Numbered from the stretch's first letter, positions 20,608 to 33,900 are shown. The stretch: 35,698 bases of DNA from Ophioceras dolichostomum (GCA_003049485.1 PYST01000373.1:1-35698); one strand, 5' to 3'. Notes: generated from the sequence alone by a model not told the origin. Made by a program: numbers and translations.

Positions 20608-23600
20608 TAGTCACTCCGGAAGAGAGCAACATCGAGCAGAGTTGAGTCGCCATTCGCTCTCGAGCCTTGGGACTTTTGTCTTGTTATTGTTGGGGCAAGT
20701 GAAACATAATCGCATCTTTTCCTCGTCCAGGCGTGCTCTGGCACCTTGGATTCTCGACGACGCGTGAGGCAACTCTGAGCGAGTCCTTTTCATTGCGTTC
20801 AGGCGTTGAACGCGGAATACTATCCCAGGTCACCGGTTTCAACACTTGGCGTATTGCAAAGAGGAAATCCGGAGGAGGTCATTTGCCCGATTACGAATCC
20901 CGCTCGGCCAACCCTTGCGGACGTTTCGGACATAGTGGGATCGCGGCAGGGGGGAGCGAGCTTGGAATACAGGAGGTGGCGGCAACGCCACTCGGTATCG
21001 TCTAGCCGTTTTGGTGGGCAGGTAGCGAGGGAAATGCTGGGACGCTGGACTTCCTGACGTTCATAGCCCAGAAGTATGTATACAAAGCCGAAAAGATGAA
21101 AAGGAAGTCCGCTGTGATAAGGATAGGGAACGGCGCGGAATATGTCTGTTCTGGAAGAACGGAAGTGGGATGCGGCCGGCGGGGCGGCGGTTGGGCTCGG
21201 GCAAGAAATAATGGCGTCGTTTCCCGAGGATTGGACCCTGAAATTCGTTCTGTTATGCCCGTTGTGTGCATATTTATGTCATACTCCCGCATGTGGACAT
21301 GGGACTTGTGGAATGTGGACAAAATGACTCCTTTTCTGTTCCATTTGTACGCCGGAGACTTTTCAGGTTTGCTGATGCCACCACGAATATTGGACAGGGG
21401 TTCACTCCCTTCCCCCAGTTCGTCTCCAATTTGCCGTTCCCAAACCCGTGTCGTTGGGAGGCCGAAGGTGTCAGATGGATCCATAATAGCCCCATAGAGA
21501 ACCCATCCCTCCAACGCGCCGGGTCCTCTCTTATTGGACGGTTGATCGTGATTTCAGGGCCTTCAGTACAGGAAAGGCCCTGAGCACTCTCGCTCTTTAC
21601 TGTAAGTAGCAAATCGCGAGCTTTCGCTACAGGCTGCCCCATTGGAACGTGAGAAGGGTGAGAACTAAATGAAGGGGTGTCATTGGCCACCGTGTCTTGG
21701 TGTTGTGTTGTGTTGTTTTGGGAGCCAAAGAAAAAGACGCGGAGAGAACAAAAGGGAAAAGCGACGCGTATCAGCTGTCGGCTGTCGTGTGGCGCTGCGG
21801 CTGCCTTCGTCTCTGCTCCCTTTCCCACACCGCGCCCACGGCACACCATTAGCGCTGCTTAGAGTAGCGGAGGCCTGGTATCGCTGGTATGTAATTTGCC
21901 TCCGGTCAAGATCCGAAGGGAGGGAGCCTGAGAGGCAAGTGACTGGCTCGTCTTTGCCGCGTTGTAATGTGCTGAACCTATGCTATGCTGACGATGTTCG
22001 CAATATTGAGCTAGGCACCTAGGGTCGTGATCCTTTCCGGCCGTGAGTAGGTGACTTCCTCCTTGTCTTGCCGCTGATCTTCTGTAGACAGAAGAGCTGG
22101 CCTATTTCGGGTAACGTGGGAGAAATAGAGAGCCACAGAAATCGAAGAAGAAGAGTGATGCACGTTTGGCTTTGACGCTTTAAGCCTTAGGTACCTACCC
22201 TCGCTGCCAACCTTGTTAGTGTAACAGGAGACACATGGCCAGCTCCTTCCTACCTTCCCTCCCATCCCGTCGGCCTGCTCAGACTCCCGTTTCTTCGGAT
22301 AGGAGTGCGTGCCCGAGAATCTCTTCCCTACGTACTTCATTGCTTCCCTTCCGGCCGTAAGGAGGGAGGCAGATACCAGCCTACCTCCTATCTGGCTGGC
22401 GCGACAAATGGATATTGAAAGGTCGGCACGACCGTACGTTCCAGATAGGTTGCAGGCCGAACATACGAGAGTTACGAGAGACTCGGCGTAGTCAGACCTT
22501 TAAGAAGAAGCATCAGCAGCGGGCCGACCGAGCCCACGGACGTTAGAGGCGTACACGTAAGGACTGTATATTCCGCGTCGTCGCAACATCGCCTTGATCG
22601 CCATCTGTGCCTGATAGGAGCGCGTTGCCCTAGCAGCATGCGATCTTGGTTGGATGCTCGGCGATGGGGTGGCTTGGGCGGGTGTGGTCGCTCCTTGCAC
22701 AGGTGTTGCTCAAGCTCACAGGGAGAAATGATTCCAAACCCCGGTGCGTGGGAAGCGTGGACTTGCTTGGGTGGTAGAGGACGGGAAATTCGCTGTACAT
22801 GTCCACCTTGAGAGGTGTTGACAGGGCCTCCCTCGCCTCAGGGTCAGTCGTATTCCTGTTTGTCTGATGTCGACAAAGGACATGACATGATAGGACAGGA
22901 CAGGACTCATCATGCGACGGTGTCTTGTTCAACTGCAAGTTCACTGCGTTTGGTTGGACCCCGGATTTCATCTGCCTGCCGTGGGACATGGGAAGGGCGG
23001 TACTTTCGGCGTGATATCACTTTGTGATGAGGACCGGTGTGATATATTCTCTACACCACTCCGTGCAGAGCGAGCCATCGGCCGTTCCACGGCCGCTTCA
23101 AGCCGCGTCGGTCCCGTCTGTGTTCTGCATCATCAAACGCCATCTCCAATCCCTCGTATGTGCGAGCGAAGGGAGGCGGCAGGCCGCAATGAGAGAGCAA
23201 ATCGGTGCGTTGGTCGAAGGGGTGGGGGGATGATAACGACGGGAGGTCGGGTGGGATCGCCCTCAACGGAATGGTGCACTGTGAACCACGCACGTACATC
23301 CTACGTTACGGACATGCTCTTTCACGTCCATTCCGCAAAGGAATGCATGCGACGCGGGCGACGCCACGGTGAGCTGTCACAACGGTCAAACCTGCAGAGG
23401 CACATAAGTAGGTCGCAGGCATGTTCCTTCCATCACCCCTCCGTCGTATCAACAGCCTCATCAGGGTCTCGGTGAGAGCGACCAGAGCTATCCTCCAATC
23501 GCGTGCTCCTTCGTCCGCGGTGTCCAATGAGGTGCAATGGGACTAGCACGCCTTTTTTCTCCCTTATTATGTACAACGCTATTACAGGGATTATGTGATG

Positions 23601-24770
23601 GCCTGTATGTGCTATGTACGTTCAGTTACGACGTCAAGCATCCTCTCCCGAGAGCATCACCCACAGGTCCTATGGTCCTATGAAAGTGTGCTGACTCCGT
23701 TCACAACTCCTGCACGTGGGCTCCTGCCAAGTGTCCGAGGAGGTAGGATGAAGGAGGCCAGAGACTTGTTCTCTCGTGCCGAGAGGCCCTGGCCGTTATG
23801 TCATCATCATTACCACCATTACCATCCCGCGCCCAGCCCCCATCAACGCCGGGATCCAGGTTGTTACGGCGGTCCGAAGGAGGGGCCGGTAGTCAGGTGG
23901 GTGCGTGTGTGGTTCATTGGGGTCATTTCTGGTCAACATCTCCCGCGGGAGGCGAAAAACGGTCAACGATCGCTGCGGAACGTGCAGGAGTTGGGCGGGG
24001 ATACCGGATATCGCAAAGGGTATGCCGTGCCCTGCCACCGAGACTCGGGACTCCTGCTTCGGCTTAGGAGGGTGATGGCCACTGGGACGAAGGCAGGCGG
24101 AGAGCAGACTGGCCAGGCAAAAGAGGTATGCAAGCATGCCGCTCAGGGTTGTTTGGGCCGTTGACGCCTGTCGATGATTCGGGGCCGGTTCGACCGACCG
24201 CCTCGCAGCACGCGCCTGACGGTGTCGGCGTGATTGCCTATCGCCCTGCCCTGTTTTGTTTAGTTTATCGACTTTTATCAACATGCAGGTAGCCGTTAAG
24301 CCGCAATACGCGTCAGGTATCAGCAGCTAGCAATGACACCGATGCCAGTAGGCGAATGGGAGTCGAGGTGAGGGACAAGGGGGACTTCCCCTCCCTTCCC
24401 CGCCATCCTCTGTTTCTTTGTCGTTGTCAGCAGCCAGCAGATATGCAGGCCGTGGCGGGCAGGTGAGGGATTTTGGTCCTGTGATCTATTGAGCTGCGAA
24501 TGACAGGCCGCCGAGTTCCGTACTGGGAAGCGATTCCCCAGGAGGATACAACAGGACGCAGCAGGACGAACGAAGGCCGCAGCTAGACCCAGCATTCGCG
24601 AGCGGGCACTTGCTCTCTTGGCCACGCTCACCAGCTCACCAGACAGAAAGCCAAGGCCGCATGCGGGCACCCGGGCCAAGAGGCCCCGAGCCTCGGACAC
24701 TTTTCTTTGGTCGTCGAGCAAGCGAGGTCGAGCTGTGTCGCAGCCGCCGTCAATATGTAGATACCTACCT

Positions 24771-24784
24771 CCTACCTAGGTAGG
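24771..24784. repeat. 14-bp perfect palindrome CCTACCTAGGTAGG
   Basis: A perfect palindrome flanked by more TACCTACC and GGTAGATA words. It contains the ACCTAGGT core found several times in the right half of the window. Confidence 0.7.
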
Positions 24785-27448
24785 TAGATAGCAGATACCT
24801 AGCTCTTGATCAAATCTCTTCCCGCACTCTCCCGTCCCTGGTGCCGAGATGTGGGCGTGCGAGTGGGGTTGGGGAGATTTTTTTTGTCCCACAGACTCGT
24901 TCGTCGTAGCTTCGATTTTGAGATGGCAACTTTCGAGAGGGCCGTCCCGTGAAAAGGAAGCGATCGCCTGCCTGCCTGGCGGTCTGTGCAATCGGTCAGG
25001 CCCGGCCTGGCTCCCTTGGGCTGATAAATGGTGTCGAGTTTGACCCAATGCGAAATGGCGACGGACCGATCTGCCTGTCAGTCTGCTCTTTGGTGTCGAA
25101 TATTGGACTGGCACAAAATACGAAAAGGCGCACGCGCTTACATAGAACTAATGTACAATACAGGCGGGATGGTGAGGTTGCTGGGCAATAAAAGCTTGCA
25201 ATGCGAGCGGGGACATAATGGAGACGCAACTGAGAGGTGACGAGTCAACTCTGATGGCAGAGACTCTGCAGAATGAGTCGAGTCAAGGTGACCATATTCC
25301 GTACTTCGTGGTAGACAATTTCTGCAAAGCCATTCAGTTGGGTCAAGATGGGGCCAGATGGACCCAGGCTAGAACGAATATCAGAGCAACGAAGCTCCGG
25401 GGAGACGTGCCGGATGATATTAGAGCGATCAGTATGAGTTGACTGATAGTAGTGTCTCTATCACGTCAATCATGGTCGATACATGGGCGAGGAAAGATCC
25501 TGAGTTGGTGTTACGTACCACGGTGAAGGCTTCCATCGACGATCTGCTCCGTACCGCAGTCAGGGCAGTACGCAGCAGAGGGAGGGGAGGGTTTATGGAA
25601 GCAATGTCCAGTTTGGGTATTCCGAGGCTATCACCCACAGGCAACTCTGCAGCACCTCCCTCAGCTTTGTAGATAAAAGCTACCCCCGACCGATAACAAC
25701 TGTCTGGCAAAAGCGGCGGGGGTTGATCAAAGGGCAGAAAAACAGAGATGAACTGGTAGGACTTGTTAGGGCGGCAAGCTGGCTGGCCTCTGAAGTGGTA
25801 AGGGGTTGCTGACGGTGGGCGGTTCAGCGGGGTGTGAGGTGGGCGAGCTGAACCTGGGAACCATCAAAATGACCCAACCCTCATGGTGGTGGTGGCCCTG
25901 GTGGGGAGCAGCCTGCAGGAATGCAGTGACAGTCACTGTGCAGTGTGCAGGTAAGACGCTAAATTGACCGGCAGCCACTGGCAAGCAGACGCTGTGCCAG
26001 TGCTCCCCCCCACTCGGGGGTTTCAGTGGATCTGTGGTAGGAGTGGTAGCACACACTGGAGAACGGACGGTTGCGCTACAATCGCCTGGAGTATTGGGTA
26101 CGTGATATCAATACGGCGTGGGCTACTGAGCGTATCGGAACACAACTTTGTTCAGCGGTGCCAGGTCTAACCGTTTTGTAGCACACACGCGACGCGAAAC
26201 GGTACGCAGACATCAGAACTCAACTCTTGCACCTGCCACTCTCCGATCAAGGAGCGCCTCGTTTTCTTGTTTTCTGTCCTGTGTATCGGCCACTCAACCA
26301 AAGCGATGCAGTCAAACGATAGTTCAGAAAGTTGGGCACCAGGCGAGCCTCTGTCTCAAATCTTGGGCGGCGACTGCCCTCAGCAGCTTTCTGACGCCGA
26401 TGGCCGATGATGAGTTGGCACTCTTCATGTCCCGTCCGAACTGAAATTGCACGGTCTGCCCGACCAGTCAACCGCCGTACCTGAGACTAGTGGACGGGCA
26501 CTGCCTAGCGGTTCTGTATTCTGTAGCAAGCCCGACGATGCCCCCATCGTCGGCAACCTCAAGGAAAACAACGGAAAAGACGCACTTTGTGCTTGGACGA
26601 GAGGCGAGACCACCACCACAAAAAAAAAAATCTTTGGTCCGCCGAGAGTCCCCCACCCCCCCAGGCTTGAACAAGCCTAGCGGCCTCAGACGCGGAGCTA
26701 AAGACACTTTGACAGCCGTTGCTCACGGGAGTAGTGGTCGTTTTTTGACAGCACCTAACTGTCAGGGTCGCATCCAGACTGCCTACCTAGAAGTACTCTT
26801 TTACCTGGGTGCTTGAAGTGTTTTGGCCCTCCCTCCTCAGCTCAGCTAGGTATTCTCGCAAGGATGCGCTCCACGTACAAACATACGTGCAGTTGGGCAA
26901 AACCATTCTTCTGAGGAGATGGTTTGAACGCCGAACGGATGATGAATGGGGAATGGGGGATGGAACGACCAAGACAAAGCAAACGAGGGAATGGTAGAGA
27001 TGGCGTTTCGACATGGGCACCCGCAGCCACAGGACATGGGGGATGGCGTGGACCTACCCTACCTCCCTGCCGATGCAAAAGCAGGCTATCCAAAAGAATG
27101 CAGACGCTGCCCGCTGCACGCAGATCAATAGGAGGGAAAAGCAATGTGTGCTCGACAGCCTCTGCTTCGTGCGTGCTTTGTTCATCAGCAAATTTCCTCC
27201 CCTCTCTCCATTCTGCAGTTCGGCCTGCATCTCTGCACGCCCCCGAAGCATGTCGTCTTTTCGAGCATTGTTTGTGTTCTTAGGCATACACCTATGTACA
27301 TGCCACACCCCCCATTCCTTCCTTTCACTCTTTCTCTGCTCTCCTCTTTCAGTCCCTGGTCGGTTCGGTGTCAAGGCACTTCGTGCTTGAAGTGGTACTT
27401 TCAGTGTACGAAATATTCCGTACCCCGGGTCGGGAGGGGAGGCACAGT

Positions 27449-27496
27449 CCCACATCCACACCCACACCCACACGCCCTCACCCCTACCCCTACCCT
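27449..27496 (+). repeat. C-rich degenerate repeat (CCCACA then CCCCTA units)
   Basis: Short runs of CCCACA and then CCCCTA repeat in tandem. The pattern is C-rich enough for an i-motif, with a G-rich opposite strand. It is not the CCCTAA telomere repeat of filamentous fungi. Confidence 0.6.
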
Positions 27497-27812
27497 TCTT
27501 CCTTCTGTCTTCCTTCTCCTTCTTCCACCCTTGACACTGGATCGGCAGGGCATGGCCAAGTCAAGAGCATAATGGACCCGAGAGAGGCCCCCTGCCAGTC
27601 TTGCTTCTAGGCTGGTCTTCTCCTCCTCGGATGCCTTGCACCGATGTGAAATGCAACAAGAGAGGTACTTCCAGTCCTCGAGAAGCACACGTATCTGGAC
27701 CCTGTCTCCATCCCGTCCACAGCGGTGGGTGGTGGTGCCTCCTCCTCTGCCTCCTCCTTCTCCTTCAACTCCCCCTCCGAGGCTCCTCTTCCCCAGCACC
27801 CACATCTCGAAG

Positions 27813-27822
27813 CTTAAATACA
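27813..27822 (+). promoter_or_regulatory. Probable core promoter of the small Cys/His-rich protein gene
   Basis: CTTAAATACA is a TATA-like element followed by about 330 bases of C/T-rich, ATG-poor sequence running to the ATG at 28151, as expected of a fungal leader. The transcription start is inferred to be near 27845. Confidence 0.35.
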
Positions 27823-28150
27823 ACGTCATTCCCCTCCTGAGCTCTGCCTGCTCACCTCTCTCTCCCTAGCTTCCTCGACCATCCTCGTCAACCATTTGCC
27901 CACCCTCCCACTGTCCACGTATACTTTCAGACTTGACGACCCGAGGATTCTGCCTCTGTTCCTTCCTCCTTCCCGATAAGACTATTCGGAACCCACCAAG
28001 ATCCCTTTCCTTCCATCACGACTACTACTCCTCCTACGACCAGACCGAGCACAGCGTGCTCCGCTCTCTCCACCCCTTCGTGCATTAACACCACCATCAC
28101 CGACCTCAGTTAGCCCTACACTCACCCCAGCACCGCACAAGCTCCTCAAG

Positions 28151-28966
28151 ATGTGCGAGTATACCAAGGTACGACGACCACGCTCCCTCGCCGCCGTTCT
28201 CTCTCCCTTCACCGTGCCACAAGAAGGTTGGGGGCTCAGCGGCCTGCTCCGTGCCATGGCGGGACGAAAAGAAAAGACGGACGCACCGGTCTAGTGCCAA
28301 GCTAACACTGCTGCCCTTTCCGCCTGCCCGCCCCTCACACAACAGCGAGACTACAGCTGCGGCCATACCAAGTGGATCGCGGCACGGTGGTGCGATGAGT
28401 ACATCCGAACCCACCGGAGGTGCCAGCCCAATATCCGAAACTACGAGTACAGGTCAGATCCGCATCATCATGTGTTCCCGCATCACATCACCCCATGGCC
28501 GCCTTCCTCCATACGGCGGGCTCCATACGGGACTTGCAGCAACATAGAGAGTATAACACTGACTGGGTGTATTGTGCGACCCCTTCCTCTACAGACATGA
28601 CGAAGTGTGCGGTATGCTACAGACCCTTCTCCCCTTTGAAGAGGAAGACACGTGAAGAGCCCCGAGGACGAACACACACAAGTCGACCGTCACCAGCCAG
28701 TTTTACCACTACCCGTCCTCCCCAAAGTTCGGCACTGACACTAAATCACCTTCCTTCTCTCATCAACAGGTGAATGCCGCCCCCATGAGCCCCCGGCGTG
28801 GGAGAACATGATCACACGCCGCCACGGTCCCCAAACCGCGATCAGCTACAACGGCGTCAACTCGGTTGCGTCCATCGCAGCAGCAGCAGCAGCCCGCAGC
28901 AGTGGTGGCGCTGGTAACGGTGGTGGTGGCAGTGGCAGTTCCGGCAGGGGGCGATCTAGCTTATGA
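28151..28966 (+). CDS. Small Cys/His-rich fungal protein of unknown function with a 17-nt microexon
   Basis: Four exons: 28151-28168, 28346-28452, 28595-28611 (17 nt) and 28770-28966. Introns are 177, 142 and 158 nt, and the phases join cleanly to 112 residues. The protein starts MCEYTKRDYSCGHTKWIAAR and continues through WCDEYIRTHRRCQPNIRN, then YEYRHDEVCGECRPHEPPAW, and ENMITRRHG. Cysteines 2, 11, 22, 32, 47 and 50 with nearby histidines suggest a small metal-binding fold. I recognise this as a type of short protein common in filamentous fungi, with CEY, CGH, RRCxPN and a final CGxC-PxxWE block; its function is unknown to me. The C-terminal third is an Ala run (encoded by CAG-type repeats) and a Gly/Ser tail. 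The microexon encodes part of RHDEVCG. Without it the frame hits a TGA right at the exon 4 join, which strongly supports its use. Confidence 0.85.
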
Positions 28967-30235
28967 TGGATGGATGATTGATGATCAAGGACATCAAAGA
29001 CGATACATGATGACGATGAAAAAGAACAATGCTCCGCTGAGAAGAGAAAGAAGAGAGTGTGTGTCTGACCTGCTGTGGTTGATGATGGGGGATGGGTGAA
29101 TGCTTTGCGCCGATACCCGCACGCGGAAAACACGAAACACGGACAGAGGCACAAACCACATCAGAGGAACCAAGGAAGAATACATACAACCACATGAGCA
29201 GCAAGAGAACGACGTCGGAAGAAAGGAGCCAACAGGAAAAAAAAACAGCAAGGGAGCACAAACCGGCGACGGAACATCGAGCGAGGATTAAAACAGGAAG
29301 CAAAAGATCAACCTTACAGCACGCACACACAGGGCAACCCGAGGATTAAGGAGGGCTTTGGGGGGTTTTCGGGGAGGGGGCGCTAACAGGCGCTCATCCC
29401 GTTTCTTTTCCACCTTTCGTGTTTTTGTTCTCTTCTCCTTTTCTTCTTTTTTTTCTTTTCTTTCGGCCGAACATATTTCGGCTATTGCTTTACCCTGAGA
29501 AAATTTTATATATAGGTACACTGCGCCTCGGAATGGGCGAGGTTTCATGTAGCTCGGGCAAATGGACTGGACTTGGACTTGGACACACCGCCGTTCTGTT
29601 TTCCTTTTTTTCCCCCTTCTGTCTTATTGTCATCTTCTTTTCTCTCTTTCTGCAGCTGGTAAAAAAATAGGTAGCTAACCCAACCTTAGGTAGCGGATGT
29701 ATCTGCCTTCCCATGAGCCTAGCCTCATGATCTTAACTCTTGTTCTTCTGTTCAGTAATCTGCCTCCGTGGTCTGTTCCCACCTCCACTGATGATGATCT
29801 CTTGTGGCCCTGATGGTCGGTCATCACGGTCGAGATCACCCAGATGCCAAAGCCAAGCCTCCAACACGAAAACCAAAATCACAAGGGTCCCGGCAGCCCG
29901 GCTCGTCTCTTCACACAAACCACACGCTGCCGAGCTTTCTCTCGTTCGTTCTCCTCACCTCGCAAGCATAAGTCGTCTTCGCAGTTGGTCCCGCACTCCT
30001 CTCCTTTCCACACACTCTCCCGTCCTCTCTCCTCCTCTTTATTCCCGGTATAAATTTGCCCAATTTTGTTTTTTCTGTGGTTGTCTCCTGCATGAGGACA
30101 AGAGGGACTCTATCCTTCCGCCTTCTCCACTCCCAAGCCTATTTTTCTTCCTCAAAATTGACAGAGATCTGTGGGAGAAAGGGTAACCATCATCAAACAC
30201 AAGTGGAATAAAAAAAAATCGATAACCACACTGGC

Positions 30236-30263
30236 GGGAGCGGGAGCGGGAGCGGGAACGGGG
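30236..30263 (+). repeat. (GGGAGC)n run, G-quadruplex candidate
   Basis: Five G-tracts of three or four bases are separated by 3-base loops (AGC, AGC, AGC, AAC). This matches the classic G3+N1-7 quadruplex pattern on the plus strand. Confidence 0.7.
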
Positions 30264-30927
30264 CGGATCTGATCAGCAGACCACACGACGCGAGTTCACT
30301 GGCTTTCCTGGTCGCTCTCTTTTCGTCTCCCCTTTCCTCTCCCTTTTTTTTTCTGCCCTCCCCCCTCGTGCTCATCGACGCTGTCCGCATGTTGAGGCTG
30401 ACCGCCAGGGCACCAGGCGATCGAGTCTACATACGGGCGTCCGTGAGGAGGAGGTCCCAGCCCCACTGCGGGCAAACAACCCACATCAGCCAGTCAGTGC
30501 GTGCATTTGTAGCGTCTATACGTGCTGCGAAAAGCGAGGCAGCCACGAGGCACAGGACGACGTCTAGTCGTGGGGCCAAAGGCGGCAGTTGGAATTGATT
30601 CTTTCTTTCCTTTTATTGAAGAACGCTCACTACCAAAGTCGTCTCGGCGATGAACGTACAAGACACACGGGCGTATAGAGACAGGGAGGGGAACTCCCAT
30701 CGTTTCTAATCATTGGACGAGGGAAGTCTCGGAGGTACCTCCGCTGTCAAGTCTATGGAAGGATTCCTCCTCATCAACATTCGACTCCAACCAAAAAAAA
30801 AAGGAAAAATATGGCGTCTTCCTCCTCTCCAGTGCATTAGCCTCTTGGGCTAGCCCCGCAACACAACGCTCGTCGCCTCTATCACAAGAAAACAAAACAC
30901 CGAGGAAGGACTACCTTCCTAGGAGCC

Positions 30928-30937
30928 TACCTAGGTA
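30928..30937. repeat. Palindrome TACCTAGGTA
   Basis: A 10-bp perfect palindrome in the right-hand desert. It is another copy of the ACCTAGGT core seen at 17483, 24774, 32291 and 34838. Confidence 0.6.
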
Positions 30938-33900
30938 AGGCAGGTACTCCTCTTTCTTAGCTGCCCCCAGTTTCTACGTAACTTGATTCCTCCGAGCTAT
31001 CTCTGGGAAGTCGGGCTTCGGACGAGGACGGAGGGCAGCTTTCCACTTTAATCAACTGGGTTTCTCTTCCTTAGGTTCGTACTGCTATCTAGTGCACTCC
31101 GTCTCCATGCGGAAACTCCCTTGCCTCCCTCCCCTTGTAGGAAGCCCATCTCCCTGCACCGGATAGCTTGGTCGGTAGTTCGAGGAGCAAAGAAATCAAG
31201 TGGGCGGTCCGCAGATTTCCTATCCCGACGTACCTGCTTGGACCTTCCCGAACAAACTCAAGACGGGTTTTGCACGCAAGCTAAGCGGTTGTTTGCCTGA
31301 CGCATCTCAGATGCAGTCAGACCTGGTCCGTAGGTAGGTAGGTACGACCTAGTACGTACTCGTTGGAAATGGTGTTATGGTAACGATGTCTCACCTCTCT
31401 TCCATCCATCCTCTACATTTGATCGTTTCCTGCACTGTTAAACAAGCTATGGAGAGAGTGTGTCTGCTATTCTGCCAGCGTTGCAGAGGCATATTCCGTC
31501 AGAGTTACAGTTACACAAGCTTAGGTGCCATGGGCAAGAGTGTGTCGCGGCCTCACTACCTCTAGATACGCCTAGCGCATCCGGACTACTTTTCGGACGA
31601 GGAAGGAACAGAAAAAAGGGGCCAAAAAAAAGATGGGTTTACAAGAAATGAGTCGTCGATTCAAGTCTGCAGGTCCGGGCGAAATCCGTTGGTCGGTCAC
31701 GCCACACAAACGCTCCTCGCTACCCCGCGCCTGTTCACTGTCTGTGTCGACATGCAGGGCCCGGGCCAGGACCAACACTGCTGTGCTGCTCACGCTCGTT
31801 GAGTTCAACGCAAGCATGCGGCGCGGACGGGAAACGGGACGTCCCTTCTTTGGTTATTTATTTCTGAAGGTCTCTTTCCTTTTTTTTCTCTCCCCTTTTT
31901 TTTCCGTCTCGTCTGATAGCCACATTTTTCTTCAATGAGCGGCGGGTGTAATAGGGAGGGTCGGCCCATTTCCCTGCCAGGCTTACGACAAAGCTGTGTG
32001 GGTGTAAGTCAAGTTCATGCTTGCTTGCGCCCTCCCTATCAAATTCATGCAGTGGCCGGCCGCCACGGGGGATGTGTTCCCTAGTTGCACCACGTATTAC
32101 CGGATGGAATATGTTCGACACCACCACCACTGAAAGGCAAACACGCACCGCACACGGCTTTACGGCGGACTACATATGCGATGTCTCAGTTGGTTGGACG
32201 TTGTTTGTTCGAACATGCCGTAGTCGATGGATGTGATGTACCACCACTTGGCTTACAGGAACAACACCACTAGATACCTACCGGCTAAGCACCTAGGTCG
32301 GGAGAAAGAGTCGGGAGAAAGAGACGGGAGAGTTATCAGACAAACTTCCAACCAACATGCATCTGACTAGCTTGTATCGATTTTTGTCTTTACCTGGTTG
32401 GTGGGCTTTCGTCTCCTCCAATTTGGAGCCTGAAGAAGGAGGGATGAGGGAACGCAGATTATTCTCCTCCCTTCCCCTCCCTCCCGCTTCGTCCTTGTTT
32501 GGCCCGTAACAACACTCTGCAGCGCATGTATGCATGTAGATGTCCGTTTTTCACGTCGTCTTATGTCTGATCCTTGGGGGCCAAACGAACTTCGCAACCA
32601 CCTTCGGGGCTAACAGTCATGATTATGAGGAGGTTATGCTATTCCGCCGTAGAGACAAAGAAAATGGGTCAACATCGAGCAAGCAAGCGACCAAGCCAGA
32701 GGAAGACTCGTCACCTCTCACCCACCCGCCGTCGCATGCACGATGCCATGTCACCATCTTCCTGGACACTTTGTCCATGCAGCGGCTTTTTTTGGTGATT
32801 ATCTACGGTAAGTTGGCTACACCCACGTAGGTCTTACCTCTGTGTAGGGTGCTTTCATGTCGTGAGACTGTTGAACTACATACACACTGGGCGGTGGGGG
32901 AACGAACACTTTTCTTCCCTCCCTCCTGCCTGCCGCCCGGCCCCCCTCCCGTGTGCGTTGCGTTGTTTGTGCGTTTCTCTCCCGAGCTATGGTGGTTTTT
33001 GTATGAACAGCAGGTATCTCTGTGATGTCGGAAAAAGGGGCAATCGGTCAGCCAGCTAGCCAGCCAGGACGGGAGAAGTGTTGGACTCGGCGAGATTGGA
33101 AACCCCAGCCACGTCTTTGGGCGTGCGTGCGTCGTGTAACTCGTCGTCGTTTTCCCGGCTCCAAGATATCGTTGGGCGTCCCGACGATGACGGAAGAACG
33201 TACCTCATTGATTTGTGTACACACATACAAAAAAAATCGCTATCTCGTAAGTTTGCTCTGTTCCGTCCCGTCTCTTGTCGTCCTGGGCAGCAATCGGCCT
33301 GCAGTGGTGGTGATGGGGATGTGATGAATATGTCTTGGCGTGTTTGCACCAACATCCAACGTGCCCATCAGTCATCACAAAGTCACGGGTGCAGGCCCCA
33401 CACCTCCCATCTCATCCCATCAGAGAGATGGATGGCCTTGGGGAGATTTCCTCCCCTTTTTCTTGCCATCCTTCCGTTCAGTCGTTTCGGCTAGCCCGTA
33501 GGATTATTGTGACCGTCGAGTGCAAAGCATCGTCACATCGGCAGAGGGCCTTCGGCGTCCGCTGACTGGTCTGAAGAGAGCGGTCGTTCGTTGTCTTGCT
33601 TGTCGGGGATCTCCCGTGTCGGACATTGGACATCAACGCAATATGCTGTGTTCCAGAGGGGGGGTGTCGACGTATAGGCCGTGGCCGCGCGTGGTCTGTC
33701 TCCCCACGGCGATCAAAATCTCTGACTGGGGTCGCCTACCTTCCTACCTCCCGAGAGTACTAGCTGTCGTATCAGGACGACAACATGGGGGTACGCAGGC
33801 GAAACGTTGGCCCCCGTCCTCCTGAACGTAGGCATCCCGTCGTCAAGGAAGCCCATGAGGGGAGCTATCGGAGGCACGTGGGCTGCTTGCGGAAAGAGGA

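Noticed and set aside
21002..21849. Two overlapping minus-strand open frames of 170 and 191 codons
   Set aside because: They have no domain, no consistent codon bias and no promoter or splice support. They are left as possible chance frames.
25218..25710. Short adjacent plus and minus frames (75-95 codons)
   Set aside because: Some start at TTG, the product matches nothing, and the frames on opposite strands are mutually exclusive. Evidence was not sufficient for a gene.
27449..27496. Telomere-like repeat
   Set aside because: Units are CCCACA and CCCCTA rather than CCCTAA, and the tract is short and internal.
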